Positions 10,701 through 18,897 of a stretch of 57,411 bases of DNA are shown piece by piece (within the stretch, counting starts at the first letter, position 1; each line of letters starts with the position of its first letter). The translations under genes were made by a program, and so were the position numbers. The DNA is from Chryseobacterium gleum (GTDB lineage: Bacteria; Bacteroidota; Bacteroidia; Flavobacteriales_D; Crocinitomicaceae), in NCBI GenBank assembly GCA_945897755.1, contig CAMDGH010000003.1, forward strand, positions 1 through 57,411, written 5' to 3'. Under the pieces are notes generated by a model. It was not told where the DNA came from. It was given only the letters and a program-made list of their open reading frames with translations, and ran no database searches.

Positions 10701-11549
10701 CATCCCCTCCATAAGATTATAGCCAAATTTGTCTAAACCAAACACTTTATCATCATACCCATTTACATCTTTTCCTTTAGAGTAAATTCCTGAAGAGACT
10801 AATTCAGCACTACCGAAGTAAGAAGCAGAAGGTCCTCTTGTGGTTACCGAAATAATACCACCAGTTGCATCTCCATAATTAGCAGGCAAGCCCCCAGTTA
10901 TAACGCTCACTTCCTCAATAGCAGATTTTGGTAAATTTGATGATCCCCTCACCTTAATTCCATCAATATAAAAATAGGTGTCATCAGATCTTGATCCACG
11001 GATAGACATTTCACCAGTGCCTTCGTTTGTACCAACACCACCAACTGTTTGAGCAACAGCAGCAGCATTACGAGCAGGTAAGTTCTTAATGTCTTCACGG
11101 GTTAAAGTTCCACCACTAGCAGTGTTATCTTTACTTATCAAAGGAATCTTATATGCTTTTACAACAACATCCTCAATCACTTGAACACCGTTACCATCTT
11201 TTTTAGTAGAAGGCTTAGCTAAAGTTAAGTTATCCAAGAACGTAATTTTATCTCCCGAAATAATAACACCCGTAGTTAAATTCGTTTGATAACCTTCAAC
11301 TTCATTTTTAATTTCAACATCATATTGCCCAGGAGCTATGTTATTCATTAAAAATTTACCTAAATCATCTGTTTTGACACGATTCTTTATCAAATCACCT
11401 TGCTTCAGAACAACTGTAGTATTATAAATAGGCTCATTTGTCTTTTCATCTTTAACGACACCTTTTAAAGTTCCTAAACCAGACTGAGAAAACCCAACAA
11501 AAATTGGAAAAAAAACAACTGTAAATAATAAACCTAGCTTCTTTAACAT
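7770..11549 (-). CDS. TonB-dependent receptor with carboxypeptidase-regulatory-like N-domain
   Basis: This 1259-residue outer-membrane receptor would import a ligand using energy from TonB-ExbBD. A signal peptide (about 1-22, ending GFSQ) is followed by a CarboxypepD_reg-like beta-sandwich (about 27-105, LKGVVKDEKTNEPIYNTTVV). The plug comes next, with the typical segments LPARNAAAVAQTVGGV, SIRGSRSDDTYFYIDG and GGLPANYGDATGGIISV, and then a long 22-strand barrel ending in a terminal Phe (RLGIKLDF). A GTG two codons upstream (11555) is also in frame, but ATG at 11549 gives a normal signal peptide. It heads the run receptor, cargo, PorV-like, greA, HIT. The ligand is unknown, and no SusD partner is present. 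Confidence 0.93.
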   Translation of the reverse strand: MLKKLGLLFTVVFFPIFVGFSQSGLGTLKGVVKDEKTNEPIYNTTVVLKQGDLIKNRVKTDDLGKFLMNNIAPGQYDVEIKNEVEGYQTNLTTGVIISGDKITFLDNLTLAKPSTKKDGNGVQVIEDVVVKAYKIPLISKDNTASGGTLTREDIKNLPARNAAAVAQTVGGVGTNEGTGEMSIRGSRSDDTYFYIDGIKVRGSSNLPKSAIEEVSVITGGLPANYGDATGGIISVTTRGPSASYFGSAELVSSGIYSKGKDVNGYDDKVFGLDKFGYNLMEGMLSGPLLMQRDSTGRKVRPLLGFLVSANFTDELDNRPLGNGGGYRIKKDVRDRILANPLREMPNGQVPLHASNFLHASDFEQNAWRMNSRRTVFSANGKIDVRTGPTVNLTFGGSLNYSTGKQYSYSGSLLNFTNFGTSTGLDWRVYGRLSQRFVNNQEGSSSKIKSAYYSLMVDFSQNYYTNYDDKHQFNPFNYGHVGMFKTTQEPQYKFDVASSTYKQDGVPKDIRVDFTPDKNNSELASVTSQYYSIYKNNPENHYENLFQIQQGNALRNGDQSASVYGIWNNIGTPYNSMGKTENSQFRVSGSGSLNIGDHALSLGFEYEERVDRSWNVSPIGLWSIARLKTNFHLRELDFSQGDTSIINGNTMISYERLNSGNAFVSKTNEYGGNTDNQSFFDYNLRNKLGLAGGGKNSSFVDLDNVDPSKLSLDMFSPDELLNDGNSYVSYYGYDIAGNKVNGNTDISSYFNDTDKNKNYKRFVGAFQPIYVSGYLMDKFSFSDLVFNVGVRVDVFDANQPVLKDPYLLQSAKTVRMANELKDGNNGATYPWVSIPSSMGDDYIVYVNDISKPSSIKGFRNGSNWYNSDGVQVEDPKEIRGAAGIAPWLNDPSDKKVKADAFTKYKQQVNVMPRVAFSFPISDEASFFAHYDILTKRPTNSLRFNPTDYQFIAQSSSPLINNPNLKPETTIDYELGFQQVLNATSSLKISAFYREQRNNVQLVNVFDAYPNSYKTYGNRDFGTVKGMTISYDLRRTGNIRMTANYTLQFAEGTGSDASSAAAFINAGLPNLRNIFPYDFDTRHQFNIVADYRYGSGKDYSGPMIGDFKVFENAGVNFITNIYSGNPYSSQTFITNAAALSPNYSGMTGSLNGSRKPWSYRLDMQFDKTFDLDFSNEGKKKVVFLNLYVRATNLLNQFNIINVYRATGNSDDDGYLAAAQYQSSIQNQYDEQSFRDYYTMKVQNAFNISAPRTVRLGIKLDF

Positions 11550-11790
11550 AATCACATAAATTTATAAACTCTGATGAGATTATTAATAATTTAAACATCG
11601 TCAACCCTAAAACTAAATTAACAATTTAAATTAATTAAAAAAATCATAAAAAAAAATTTTTAAAATAGACTAATTGGTAAAATTAGAAAAAAAAGTGAAA
11701 TCACGATTTATTGAGGCGAAAAATATTAGAAAATTTAGAATAAAGATAAATTGATCTTTATGAAATAAAAAACATTTGATTAAATTTGAA

Positions 11791-12405
11791 ATGAAAATGG
11801 AAAATTTAGAAATCATTACCTTATCCAACCAAGATAGCAATGTCTACGTTTTAGATGTGTCAAATTTAGAAATCGAAAAAAACAACATTCAACTAACAAG
11901 TCTTGATCTAATTAAACTCAGCTCAACAAATGTAGAGTCAAAAAAAAAAGAAATATTGGGAATTAGATATCTTCGAAACAAAATCATTGGGCTCACAGAC
12001 ATAAATTATGATTCGCAAATAGGATATCCGTTCATCTCTAACGGTCCTTACATAAGTATAAGTCATTCAAACAATTTAGTTGCATTAGCTATAAACCCGA
12101 AAAAAACAATTGGCGTTGACATTGAAAAAATATCAGATCGGGTGTTTAAGTTAGCCCATAAATTTCTATCAGAAAAAGAATTATCTCAATTAATGGAATT
12201 AAGTGCGTTAGAAATCACGAAATACTGGAGTATAAAAGAGGTGCTCTATAAAATAGCACATGTGAAATCAATGAGCTTCAAAAATGATTTAGAAGTAAAA
12301 AATGTGTGTTCAACATCTGCATACGGAATAATTAAAAAAACGAATACCATTGAAAATATTCGCATTCACCAGTTGAATAATATGATGATTTGTTTTAACA
12401 GTTAG
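11791..12405 (+). CDS. 4'-phosphopantetheinyl transferase superfamily protein
   Basis: The enzyme would transfer the phosphopantetheine arm of CoA to a carrier protein such as ACP. The family signature is clear: Gly-Val-Asp110-Ile-Glu112 for Mg binding, and Trp146-Ser-Ile-Lys149-Glu150 in the second motif. The 204-residue length fits the Sfp-like two-subdomain type rather than the short AcpS type. The frame opens earlier with a TTG at 11776, but ATG at 11791 (or 11797) is preferred. The stop lies 3 bases before the next gene, so the pair is probably co-transcribed with the lipid-precursor synthase that follows. Confidence 0.9.
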   Translation: MKMENLEIITLSNQDSNVYVLDVSNLEIEKNNIQLTSLDLIKLSSTNVESKKKEILGIRYLRNKIIGLTDINYDSQIGYPFISNGPYISISHSNNLVALAINPKKTIGVDIEKISDRVFKLAHKFLSEKELSQLMELSALEITKYWSIKEVLYKIAHVKSMSFKNDLEVKNVCSTSAYGIIKKTNTIENIRIHQLNNMMICFNS

Positions 12406-12408
12406 AAT

Positions 12409-13143
12409 ATGAAAGTCTCCTTACTCGATAAAATCATTTCAAAAACAGGTCAAATTGCGATATTAATAGATCCGGAAAAAACTAATTCAGCTGATAAATT
12501 AAATGAATTAATTTCAAGAATACATCAACATCAAGTAGATTACATATTTATTGGAGGTAGTTCGTGTACCAATATGGAATTTGAAAAAACAGCTTCCATT
12601 ATAAAACCCCTTACAAACATTCCAATCATAATTTTCCCAGGATCGTCTTCCCAAATAACAAAAAATGCTGATGGTATACTTCTCCTAAGTCTGCTTTCTG
12701 GAAGGAATAGCAAATACTTAATTGAAGAACACATAGATAGTTCATTAAAACTAAGAAAAAGTGTATTGGAAATTATACCGACAAGTTATATCCTTATAAA
12801 TGGAGAAACCGAAAGTAGCGTTAAGAAAATTAGTAATACAATACCACTATCCAGAAACGATTCAAAAGCAATATTAAAAACAACATTAGCTGGGTTAAAT
12901 CAAGGCAAAAAAATCACCTTTTTTGATTGTGGAAGTGGTGCAAAAAAATCAGTCCCATATAGTGTAATAAAGCTTATAAAACAAAACTCAAAAAGCCCAT
13001 TAATTGTAGGAGGAGGAATAAATTCAACTAAAAAAATAAACATCTTTAAAAAGTTAGGTGTAAACATAATTGTAGTTGGAAATTTTATTGAACAAAATAG
13101 TTCAAAAATAACCGAAATACTCCCTTTCAAATCCAAAGGATAG
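12409..13143 (+). CDS. Geranylgeranylglyceryl/heptaprenylglyceryl phosphate synthase family
   Basis: This 244-residue TIM-barrel enzyme condenses a polyprenyl diphosphate with glycerol-1-phosphate. The family is known in archaea and in some Bacteroidota and Firmicutes. Diagnostic segments are IAILIDPEKT near the N-terminus, DYIFIGGSSCT, IPIIIFPGSSSQI, the YILINGETESSV segment and the phosphate-binding LIVGGGINS with VVGNFIE near the end. It follows the phosphopantetheinyl transferase after 3 bases. Chain length (C20 or C35) cannot be decided from sequence alone. Its role in Bacteroidota lipids is not well established. Confidence 0.92.
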   Translation: MKVSLLDKIISKTGQIAILIDPEKTNSADKLNELISRIHQHQVDYIFIGGSSCTNMEFEKTASIIKPLTNIPIIIFPGSSSQITKNADGILLLSLLSGRNSKYLIEEHIDSSLKLRKSVLEIIPTSYILINGETESSVKKISNTIPLSRNDSKAILKTTLAGLNQGKKITFFDCGSGAKKSVPYSVIKLIKQNSKSPLIVGGGINSTKKINIFKKLGVNIIVVGNFIEQNSSKITEILPFKSKG

Positions 13144-13233
13144 AAACATTAATTTCAATTTAACATTAATAATACATAACCAAAATTAATGCGAGTTTAA
13201 TAATCCGTTAATGCTCTAGTTATTGAATTCAAA

Positions 13234-13241
13234 TAAATTTG
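13234..13241 (+). promoter_or_regulatory. Candidate -7 promoter element (TAnnTTTG)
   Basis: TAAATTTG matches the Bacteroidota sigma-ABfr -7 consensus exactly and lies 16 bases before the ATG of the TonB receptor gene, which would give a short leader. No -33 TTTG is evident at normal spacing, so the call is tentative. Confidence 0.35.
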
Positions 13242-13257
13242 TAAAAAAATAAATACA

Positions 13258-16155
13258 ATGAAAAAAATAATTACGGTAATATACCTTTTTTTAATTTGCT
13301 TATTAACAGAAGCAGTTGCACAAATCGGAGCTATTCAAGGTAATGTTACTGATGATCAGACAGGAGAAACATTACCCGGTGTGAAAGTAAGTCTTGATGG
13401 CACTACTAAAATAGTACTCACTGACTTTGATGGAAAATTCACGATACAAGGTATTGAACCAGGAATAGTAAGCTTAACTTTTAAGTATTCAACATACAAT
13501 TCTAAAAATATTACAGACATTATTGTCAAATCAAAAGAAACAACAAATATTGCCATTACACTTGGCTCCATTGTTAAAGAGCAAGAAGAAGTAGTCGTAA
13601 AAGCAACGATAAAAAAAGAATCAAACACAGCTTTACTTCTACAACAAAAAAACTCGGCATCCGTAAGTGATGGGATATCATCAGAATCAATTAAAAGAAC
13701 ACCCGATAGAAGCACAAGCGATGTTCTTAAAAGAATATCGGGAGCAAGTATTCAAGACAATAAATTTGCTATAATTAGAGGATTAAATGATCGATATAAT
13801 GCTGCATATATAAATGGTGCACCACTTCCTAGCTCAGAGTCAGATAGGAAAGCATTTTCATTTGATATATTCCCGGCAAACATGCTAGACAATTTGGTGA
13901 TCATAAAAACAGCAACGCCAGATTTACCGGCAGAATTCGCAGGTGGAGTAATTCAAATTAACACTAAAAGTATTCCGGAGGACAACTTCAAATCAATCAG
14001 CATAAGTTCGGGGTATAACACAATAACAACGGGTAAAGAACTCATCGGATATCAGGGAGGTAAATACGATTTTATTGGAATAGATGACGGTAAAAGAGCA
14101 ATGAACAAAAATATTCCTGGTTTATCTAATGATTTTCCAACAGATATCAATAAGCAAGGTGAATTAGCTAAAATAACGACAACCAATTGGGGTTTAAGAA
14201 AAGATATATTCGCACCAAACTTGAATTTTCAGTATTCCCAAGGTCTAAATTGGTTCATTGGCAAAAGAAGAATAGGTTTATTGGCAGCACTCAATTACAA
14301 TAAATCAAATGTTTACTCGGAAACAGAAAGACACACATACGACAATGGATCAGGGGATATATTATCATTAGAGACAAGTAACATATTGGATAAAAACTAT
14401 AGTTCTCAAGTATTTTCTGGTGCACTGATAAATGCAGCATTTAAAATTAATGAGAAAAATCAAATCAGTTTTAAAAATGTACTTAGCGTCAATACAGATG
14501 ATAAAACGATCATGCGATCAGGTGTTCTAAGCCCATCTCAAGATCCAACAAATTTAAAAGCGAATGTAAAATGGTTTACAAGTAATCAAATTTACACAAG
14601 CCAATTAATTGGAGAACATTTTTTTGAAAAATCCAAAATTAAATTAAATTGGAACGGATCATTTAGTGCTATTAAAAGAGCCATTCCTAACTTACGAAGA
14701 AGTATTTACACACAAAATCAGGGTGAAGGTGAAAAATTTACTGCAGCAATTGAAAGCTCAACAGGACCAAGTTATGGAGGTACAATGTTTTTTTCTGAGA
14801 ACAATGAAGGAATAAGAAGTTTAAAAACAGATATCATTATACCCTTAAATATAGGTGAAAACTTTAAAAATGAGATTAAATTAGGAGGGTTTACTCAACA
14901 TAGATACCGCGATTTTTCAGCACGTTTATTAGGATATGCAAAATACACAACAGGATTATTAGATTTTGATACTGACTTATTAACGATTGACGAAGATCAT
15001 ATTTTTGATGAAAAAAACATGGGTAAATTAGCAAATGGAAAAGGAGGTTTTAGGTTAATTGAAGGAACTAAACCGAGTGATTCATACACTGCTTCTTCTG
15101 ATCTTCAAGCAGGATTTATTCAATTTGACAATAAATGGAAAAAAAATATCCGACTTATTTGGGGGATTAGAGCTGAAAACTTTAAACAAAACCTGTACGC
15201 TGTCAAAAAAACGGGAGATACACTTAATCTCAACAATGAAGCCGTATTAGATGCATTACCATCAGCAAATCTGGTATATTCGCTTGGAAATAAACAAAAC
15301 GTAAGACTTAGCTACTCTCAAACACTAAACAGGCCCGAATATAGGGAATTAGCTCCATTTGCATTTTATGATTTTACTACTCAGTTCGTAATTTCAGGTA
15401 ACGAGTCATTAAAGCGTGCAAAAATTGAAAATTTAGATTTAAGATATGAATGTTTTCTTGGAAAAGGGCAATTAATTTCGGCTTCATTTTTCAAAAAAAC
15501 ATTTAGCAACCCTATTGAACAAATTTCACGACCAGATGTAGCTGATGCGATTTATTACGATAATGTAGCTTCTGCAGAAAACACAGGTTTAGAGATTGAA
15601 GCTCGATTATTACTTTCGACGCTATTTAATTTGGATTCAAATAGAATATTAAATCAATTTACCGTATTTTCAAATCTTGCTATTATTAGATCATCAATCG
15701 ATTTAAGCCAGGTTGTAGGTGCAAAAAGCAGACCACTTCAAGGACAATCTCCTTATGTCTTTAATGCAGGTATATCCTATACAAATTCAGAAAAAGAACT
15801 CTCATTAACATTAAATGCGAACCAAGTTGGACCAAGAATATTTATTGTTGGAAATATAAATGAACCAGATATTTGGGAAAATTCAAGGTTATTTATTGAC
15901 TTTCAAATAGCAAAATCCTTTACAAAACAAAAAAACAGTTTCGAATTGAAGCTTAACCTTCAAAACATATTGGCTCAAAAACAAATTTTCTATCAAAAAA
16001 GTGAAAAATCAGAAAGTATTGGTTCCCCATTTTTAAATAATGTGCTTTACGGAGATAAAAATCAAAAAACAACCTTTGATGAAAAAAATGACGATTTACT
16101 ATGGTCTACTGTATTTGGAAGGATAGCGTCAATTTCAGTCTCCTATAAATTTTAA
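13258..16155 (+). CDS. TonB-dependent receptor, 965 residues
   Basis: This second TonB-dependent outer-membrane receptor has a signal peptide (about 1-21, ending VAQ) and a CarboxypepD_reg-like domain (about 26-105) with GVKVSLDGTTKIVLTDFDGK. The plug contains RTPDRSTSDVLKRISG, AIIRGLNDRYNAAYING and DLPAEFAGGVIQINT. The barrel ends with an aromatic final strand (ISVSYKF). The plug style (RGLNDRYN, LPSSESDRK) is that of the non-SusC group often found beside a parallel-beta T9SS protein, and such a gene follows after 311 bases. The ligand is unknown. No SusD lipoprotein is nearby. Confidence 0.92.
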   Translation: MKKIITVIYLFLICLLTEAVAQIGAIQGNVTDDQTGETLPGVKVSLDGTTKIVLTDFDGKFTIQGIEPGIVSLTFKYSTYNSKNITDIIVKSKETTNIAITLGSIVKEQEEVVVKATIKKESNTALLLQQKNSASVSDGISSESIKRTPDRSTSDVLKRISGASIQDNKFAIIRGLNDRYNAAYINGAPLPSSESDRKAFSFDIFPANMLDNLVIIKTATPDLPAEFAGGVIQINTKSIPEDNFKSISISSGYNTITTGKELIGYQGGKYDFIGIDDGKRAMNKNIPGLSNDFPTDINKQGELAKITTTNWGLRKDIFAPNLNFQYSQGLNWFIGKRRIGLLAALNYNKSNVYSETERHTYDNGSGDILSLETSNILDKNYSSQVFSGALINAAFKINEKNQISFKNVLSVNTDDKTIMRSGVLSPSQDPTNLKANVKWFTSNQIYTSQLIGEHFFEKSKIKLNWNGSFSAIKRAIPNLRRSIYTQNQGEGEKFTAAIESSTGPSYGGTMFFSENNEGIRSLKTDIIIPLNIGENFKNEIKLGGFTQHRYRDFSARLLGYAKYTTGLLDFDTDLLTIDEDHIFDEKNMGKLANGKGGFRLIEGTKPSDSYTASSDLQAGFIQFDNKWKKNIRLIWGIRAENFKQNLYAVKKTGDTLNLNNEAVLDALPSANLVYSLGNKQNVRLSYSQTLNRPEYRELAPFAFYDFTTQFVISGNESLKRAKIENLDLRYECFLGKGQLISASFFKKTFSNPIEQISRPDVADAIYYDNVASAENTGLEIEARLLLSTLFNLDSNRILNQFTVFSNLAIIRSSIDLSQVVGAKSRPLQGQSPYVFNAGISYTNSEKELSLTLNANQVGPRIFIVGNINEPDIWENSRLFIDFQIAKSFTKQKNSFELKLNLQNILAQKQIFYQKSEKSESIGSPFLNNVLYGDKNQKTTFDEKNDDLLWSTVFGRIASISVSYKF

Positions 16156-16466
16156 CAAAGCAAGAAAAGGAGAGTCTTGAGTCATCCATAAAAAAAGCTT
16201 CTTTTTATCACATTAGCTTATCTCGGCCCATTCCGAGAATCAAGGATAGATTTAGCAAATCACAAAAAACATCTATAATAAATTGTAATGTCTCTAATTT
16301 TTACATATTATAGATAAATAATATGTTAATGTAACATTAAAAAAAACATCTTAAATTAATCTTATACTACCAAAAAGTTAAGCAATGAGAACGTTTATAT
16401 AAACACGGGTTAACATTCGTAAGGTTTTTTAACAAGAAATTTGTTTCGTATTTAAAAAAGAAATAA
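16156..16466. other. Intergenic region between TonB receptor and T9SS gene
   Basis: This 311-base AT-rich gap has no supportable gene. It holds a small hairpin at 16221-16238 (TCTCGG/CCGAGA, no U-tract), a larger imperfect inverted repeat at 16272-16314 and a 12-base perfect palindrome GTTTATATAAAC at 16393-16404, all upstream of the T9SS gene. These could be operators, RNA structures or both. No clear TAnnTTTG was found. Confidence 0.5.
16272..16314. promoter_or_regulatory. Inverted repeat upstream of T9SS gene (candidate operator or hairpin)
   Basis: The 9-base arms TCTATAATA (16272-16280) and TATTATAGA (16306-16314) are perfect complements. Inside them TGTAA and TTACA can pair after a 3-base bulge. 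The repeat sits about 150 bases before the start of the T9SS protein gene. No U-tract follows, so it is not a standard terminator. Confidence 0.4.
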
Positions 16467-18080
16467 ATGAAAAAAATTTACGGTATTACCTTGGCACTCA
16501 TTGTAAGTGTCAGTACAAAAGCTCAGGAAACAAAAACGTATCATGGAGCATTTGCACCAGCTCCTGCTGAATCATGGACAAATGATTGGGTAAATTGGAA
16601 CCCCCAAAAAGAAGCATATAACCCTTCAAAAAAGCCTATTGTTCAAGTTACTGCTAATATCATTGCAAATACAACATGGAATTCTGATAAAGTGTATCTT
16701 TTAAAAGGACAAATATTTGTCACTGATAATGCAACATTAACAATACCTGCAGGTACTGTTATTATGGGGGATAAAGCAGCACAAGGTGCATGTTTGGTAA
16801 TTACTCGGGGTGCTAAATTAATTGCGAATGGTACTAAAACATCTCCAATCGTGTTTACATCTGATCAAGATACGAATGCAAGAACAAAAGGAGACTGGGG
16901 AGGTATTGTTATTCTAGGTAAAGCTACTAACAATCAAGCTGGTGGTCAAGCTTATATTGAAGGTTATGCTAACTCAGCAAACACACAACATGGAGGAAAT
17001 GATGATGCTGATAGTTCAGGTTCATTGAAATTTGTAAGAATCGAGTATTGCGGATATGCTTATCAACCCAACCAAGAAATAAATGGATTGACATTAGGTT
17101 CAGTTGGATCAGGTACTACGCTAGAAAACATTCAAGTATCATATTGTAATGATGATGCTTTTGAGTGGTTTGGTGGAACAGTAAATGCAAAATATTTAGT
17201 TTCATATAGGAATTTAGATGATGACTTTGACACGGATTATGGATATAGAGGTCATGTTCAATTTGCATTGGGCATAAAAGATCCAACTATTGCGGACAAC
17301 CCATCTGTATCCACATCTGAAGGAATAGAATCAGACAATGATGCTACAGGAAGTAATGCTATACCTCAAACAAGTGCAACATTTTCAAACATAACATTAG
17401 TTGGTCCATTACGTGGAGATATACTAAGCACTTTAGCAGCAGGCCATAGAAGAGCAGTTAGAATTAGAAGAAATAGTGCGCAAAAAATAGAAAACTCGAT
17501 TTTTATAGATTTTAAAACAGGATTACATATAGACGGAATAGCTTGTGAAACAAATGCCACAACAAATAATCTTGTATTTAAAAACAATATTATAGCAGGA
17601 AGATCAACTACTGGAAAATTTGGAGAAGTAAACGCAGCTGTATATAACACGGATGGCACTTTAAAAACAGCGGCTTCTACATTCAAAATTTATGATTTCT
17701 TATCAAGTAACAATAATGATACAATAACTTCAAGTAAAGGTATACTTACAAAACCATACGATTATTTTAACCCTGACTATAGACCACTACCTATTGCTGC
17801 TGGAATTAACTCCATTGAAACTTCCATATCACAAATTTCAATATACCCTAACCCTAGCGAAGGTAAATTTTCATTGAAAATTGAAAGTGAAAAGAATCAT
17901 TTAATCAATATAAATATAAGTGATATTTCAGGGAAAACAGTTAAAACAATAACAAATACACAACTTATCGAAGGGCTTAACACGATTGATTTTAAAGAAT
18001 TAGATTTAAATCAAGGTACATACTTTGTAACTATTCAATCAAATGGAATTCAAAAAACAATTAAACTAGCTATAAATTAA
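16467..18080 (+). CDS. T9SS type A sorting-domain secreted protein (paralogue A)
   Basis: This 537-residue secreted protein has a signal peptide (about 1-19). A repetitive beta-rich body (about 60-400) follows, probably a right-handed parallel beta-helix, with TLTIPAGTVIMGDKAAQGA and the acidic run YCNDDAFEWFGG and NLDDDFDTDYGY. The C-terminal T9SS sorting domain (about 455-537) has ISIYPNPSEGKFSLKI and a final NQGTYFVTIQS strand. Residues about 50-300 are nearly the same as in the minus-strand gene at 21387-23873. Members of this family are sometimes annotated as multidrug transporter, which the sequence does not support. Proximity to the TonB receptor suggests a surface partner. A strong terminator follows at 18100. 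Confidence 0.88.
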   Translation: MKKIYGITLALIVSVSTKAQETKTYHGAFAPAPAESWTNDWVNWNPQKEAYNPSKKPIVQVTANIIANTTWNSDKVYLLKGQIFVTDNATLTIPAGTVIMGDKAAQGACLVITRGAKLIANGTKTSPIVFTSDQDTNARTKGDWGGIVILGKATNNQAGGQAYIEGYANSANTQHGGNDDADSSGSLKFVRIEYCGYAYQPNQEINGLTLGSVGSGTTLENIQVSYCNDDAFEWFGGTVNAKYLVSYRNLDDDFDTDYGYRGHVQFALGIKDPTIADNPSVSTSEGIESDNDATGSNAIPQTSATFSNITLVGPLRGDILSTLAAGHRRAVRIRRNSAQKIENSIFIDFKTGLHIDGIACETNATTNNLVFKNNIIAGRSTTGKFGEVNAAVYNTDGTLKTAASTFKIYDFLSSNNNDTITSSKGILTKPYDYFNPDYRPLPIAAGINSIETSISQISIYPNPSEGKFSLKIESEKNHLININISDISGKTVKTITNTQLIEGLNTIDFKELDLNQGTYFVTIQSNGIQKTIKLAIN

Positions 18081-18099
18081 CAAATAAAAAAAAGATGTT

Positions 18100-18132
18100 A
18101 AAGACTGTCACTAGTGTGGCAGTCTTTTTTTT
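18100..18132 (+). terminator. Rho-independent terminator
   Basis: The arms AAAGACTGTCAC and GTGGCAGTCTTT (one G-T pair) with a TAGT loop are followed by a run of T. It lies 20 bases after the stop of the T9SS gene and ends that transcript. Confidence 0.9.
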
Positions 18133-18229
18133 GTGTAAATCTGCCAAATACAAAAAGGCATAGAATTTGAAGATTTAAATTATCAAAAATAAAATTTCAT
18201 ACAAGCTCGTAATTTACCCACTTATACCA

Positions 18230-18892
18230 TTGCTATTTGTATGGTTATTTTATTGGGCACAATCACTTTTCACAACACAATTAAACCATCTTGGAATACT
18301 TCCAAGAAAGATAGTAGGTTTAGTAGGAATAGTATTTTCGCCTTTATTACATGATCAAGAAAATATTAATCACATCTTAAACAACTCAATTCCAATCTAT
18401 TTATTAACGCTATGCCTATTCTATTTTCACTCAAAAAACGCTAAAAAAATATTTATTTTAAATTGGGTATTAACAGGTGCTTTAACTTGGATAATTGCTC
18501 CATATGAAGGTATTTATCATATTGGAATGAGTGGGGTTATCTACGCATTAATCACATACTTGTTTATAACTTCGAGTTCAAGTAAAAATAGACAACTTCA
18601 GGCATTATCACTGCTAATTGTAATTGTATATGGAAGTTTAATATGGGGTATATTTCCAATGGATATTCACATCTCATGGGAAAGTCACTTGTCGGGTGTT
18701 ATAAGTGGAATCATACTCTCTATTATATACAAAGTAAATAAACCCATTACACAAGTGGAAATAAAGCACATTACAGCAGAAAAAAAAATAGCAAAACAAA
18801 TCATTGAGATACAAAAAATGCACAATGAAAATAAATCACACATTATAAAGTATAATTATATAAAAAAGGAAAATGATTCAAAAGAAGATTGA
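18230..18892 (+). CDS. Rhomboid family intramembrane serine protease
   Basis: This is a six-helix membrane protease that cuts transmembrane proteins within the bilayer. Counting from the TTG at 18230, the catalytic pair is Ser101 in HIGMSG and His153 in WESHLSG. The HxxxN motif of helix 2 is His48 to Asn52. The tail after residue 170 is charged and probably cytoplasmic. The start is uncertain: no in-frame ATG exists, yet the frame stays open back to 18179 and the upstream codons read ISYKLVIYPLIPL, which looks like the start of helix 1. A non-standard ATT start (18194 or 18179) is therefore possible. Its substrate is not known, but it sits among secreted-protein genes. Confidence 0.85.
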   Translation: MLFVWLFYWAQSLFTTQLNHLGILPRKIVGLVGIVFSPLLHDQENINHILNNSIPIYLLTLCLFYFHSKNAKKIFILNWVLTGALTWIIAPYEGIYHIGMSGVIYALITYLFITSSSSKNRQLQALSLLIVIVYGSLIWGIFPMDIHISWESHLSGVISGIILSIIYKVNKPITQVEIKHITAEKKIAKQIIEIQKMHNENKSHIIKYNYIKKENDSKED

Positions 18893-18897
18893 TAAAA

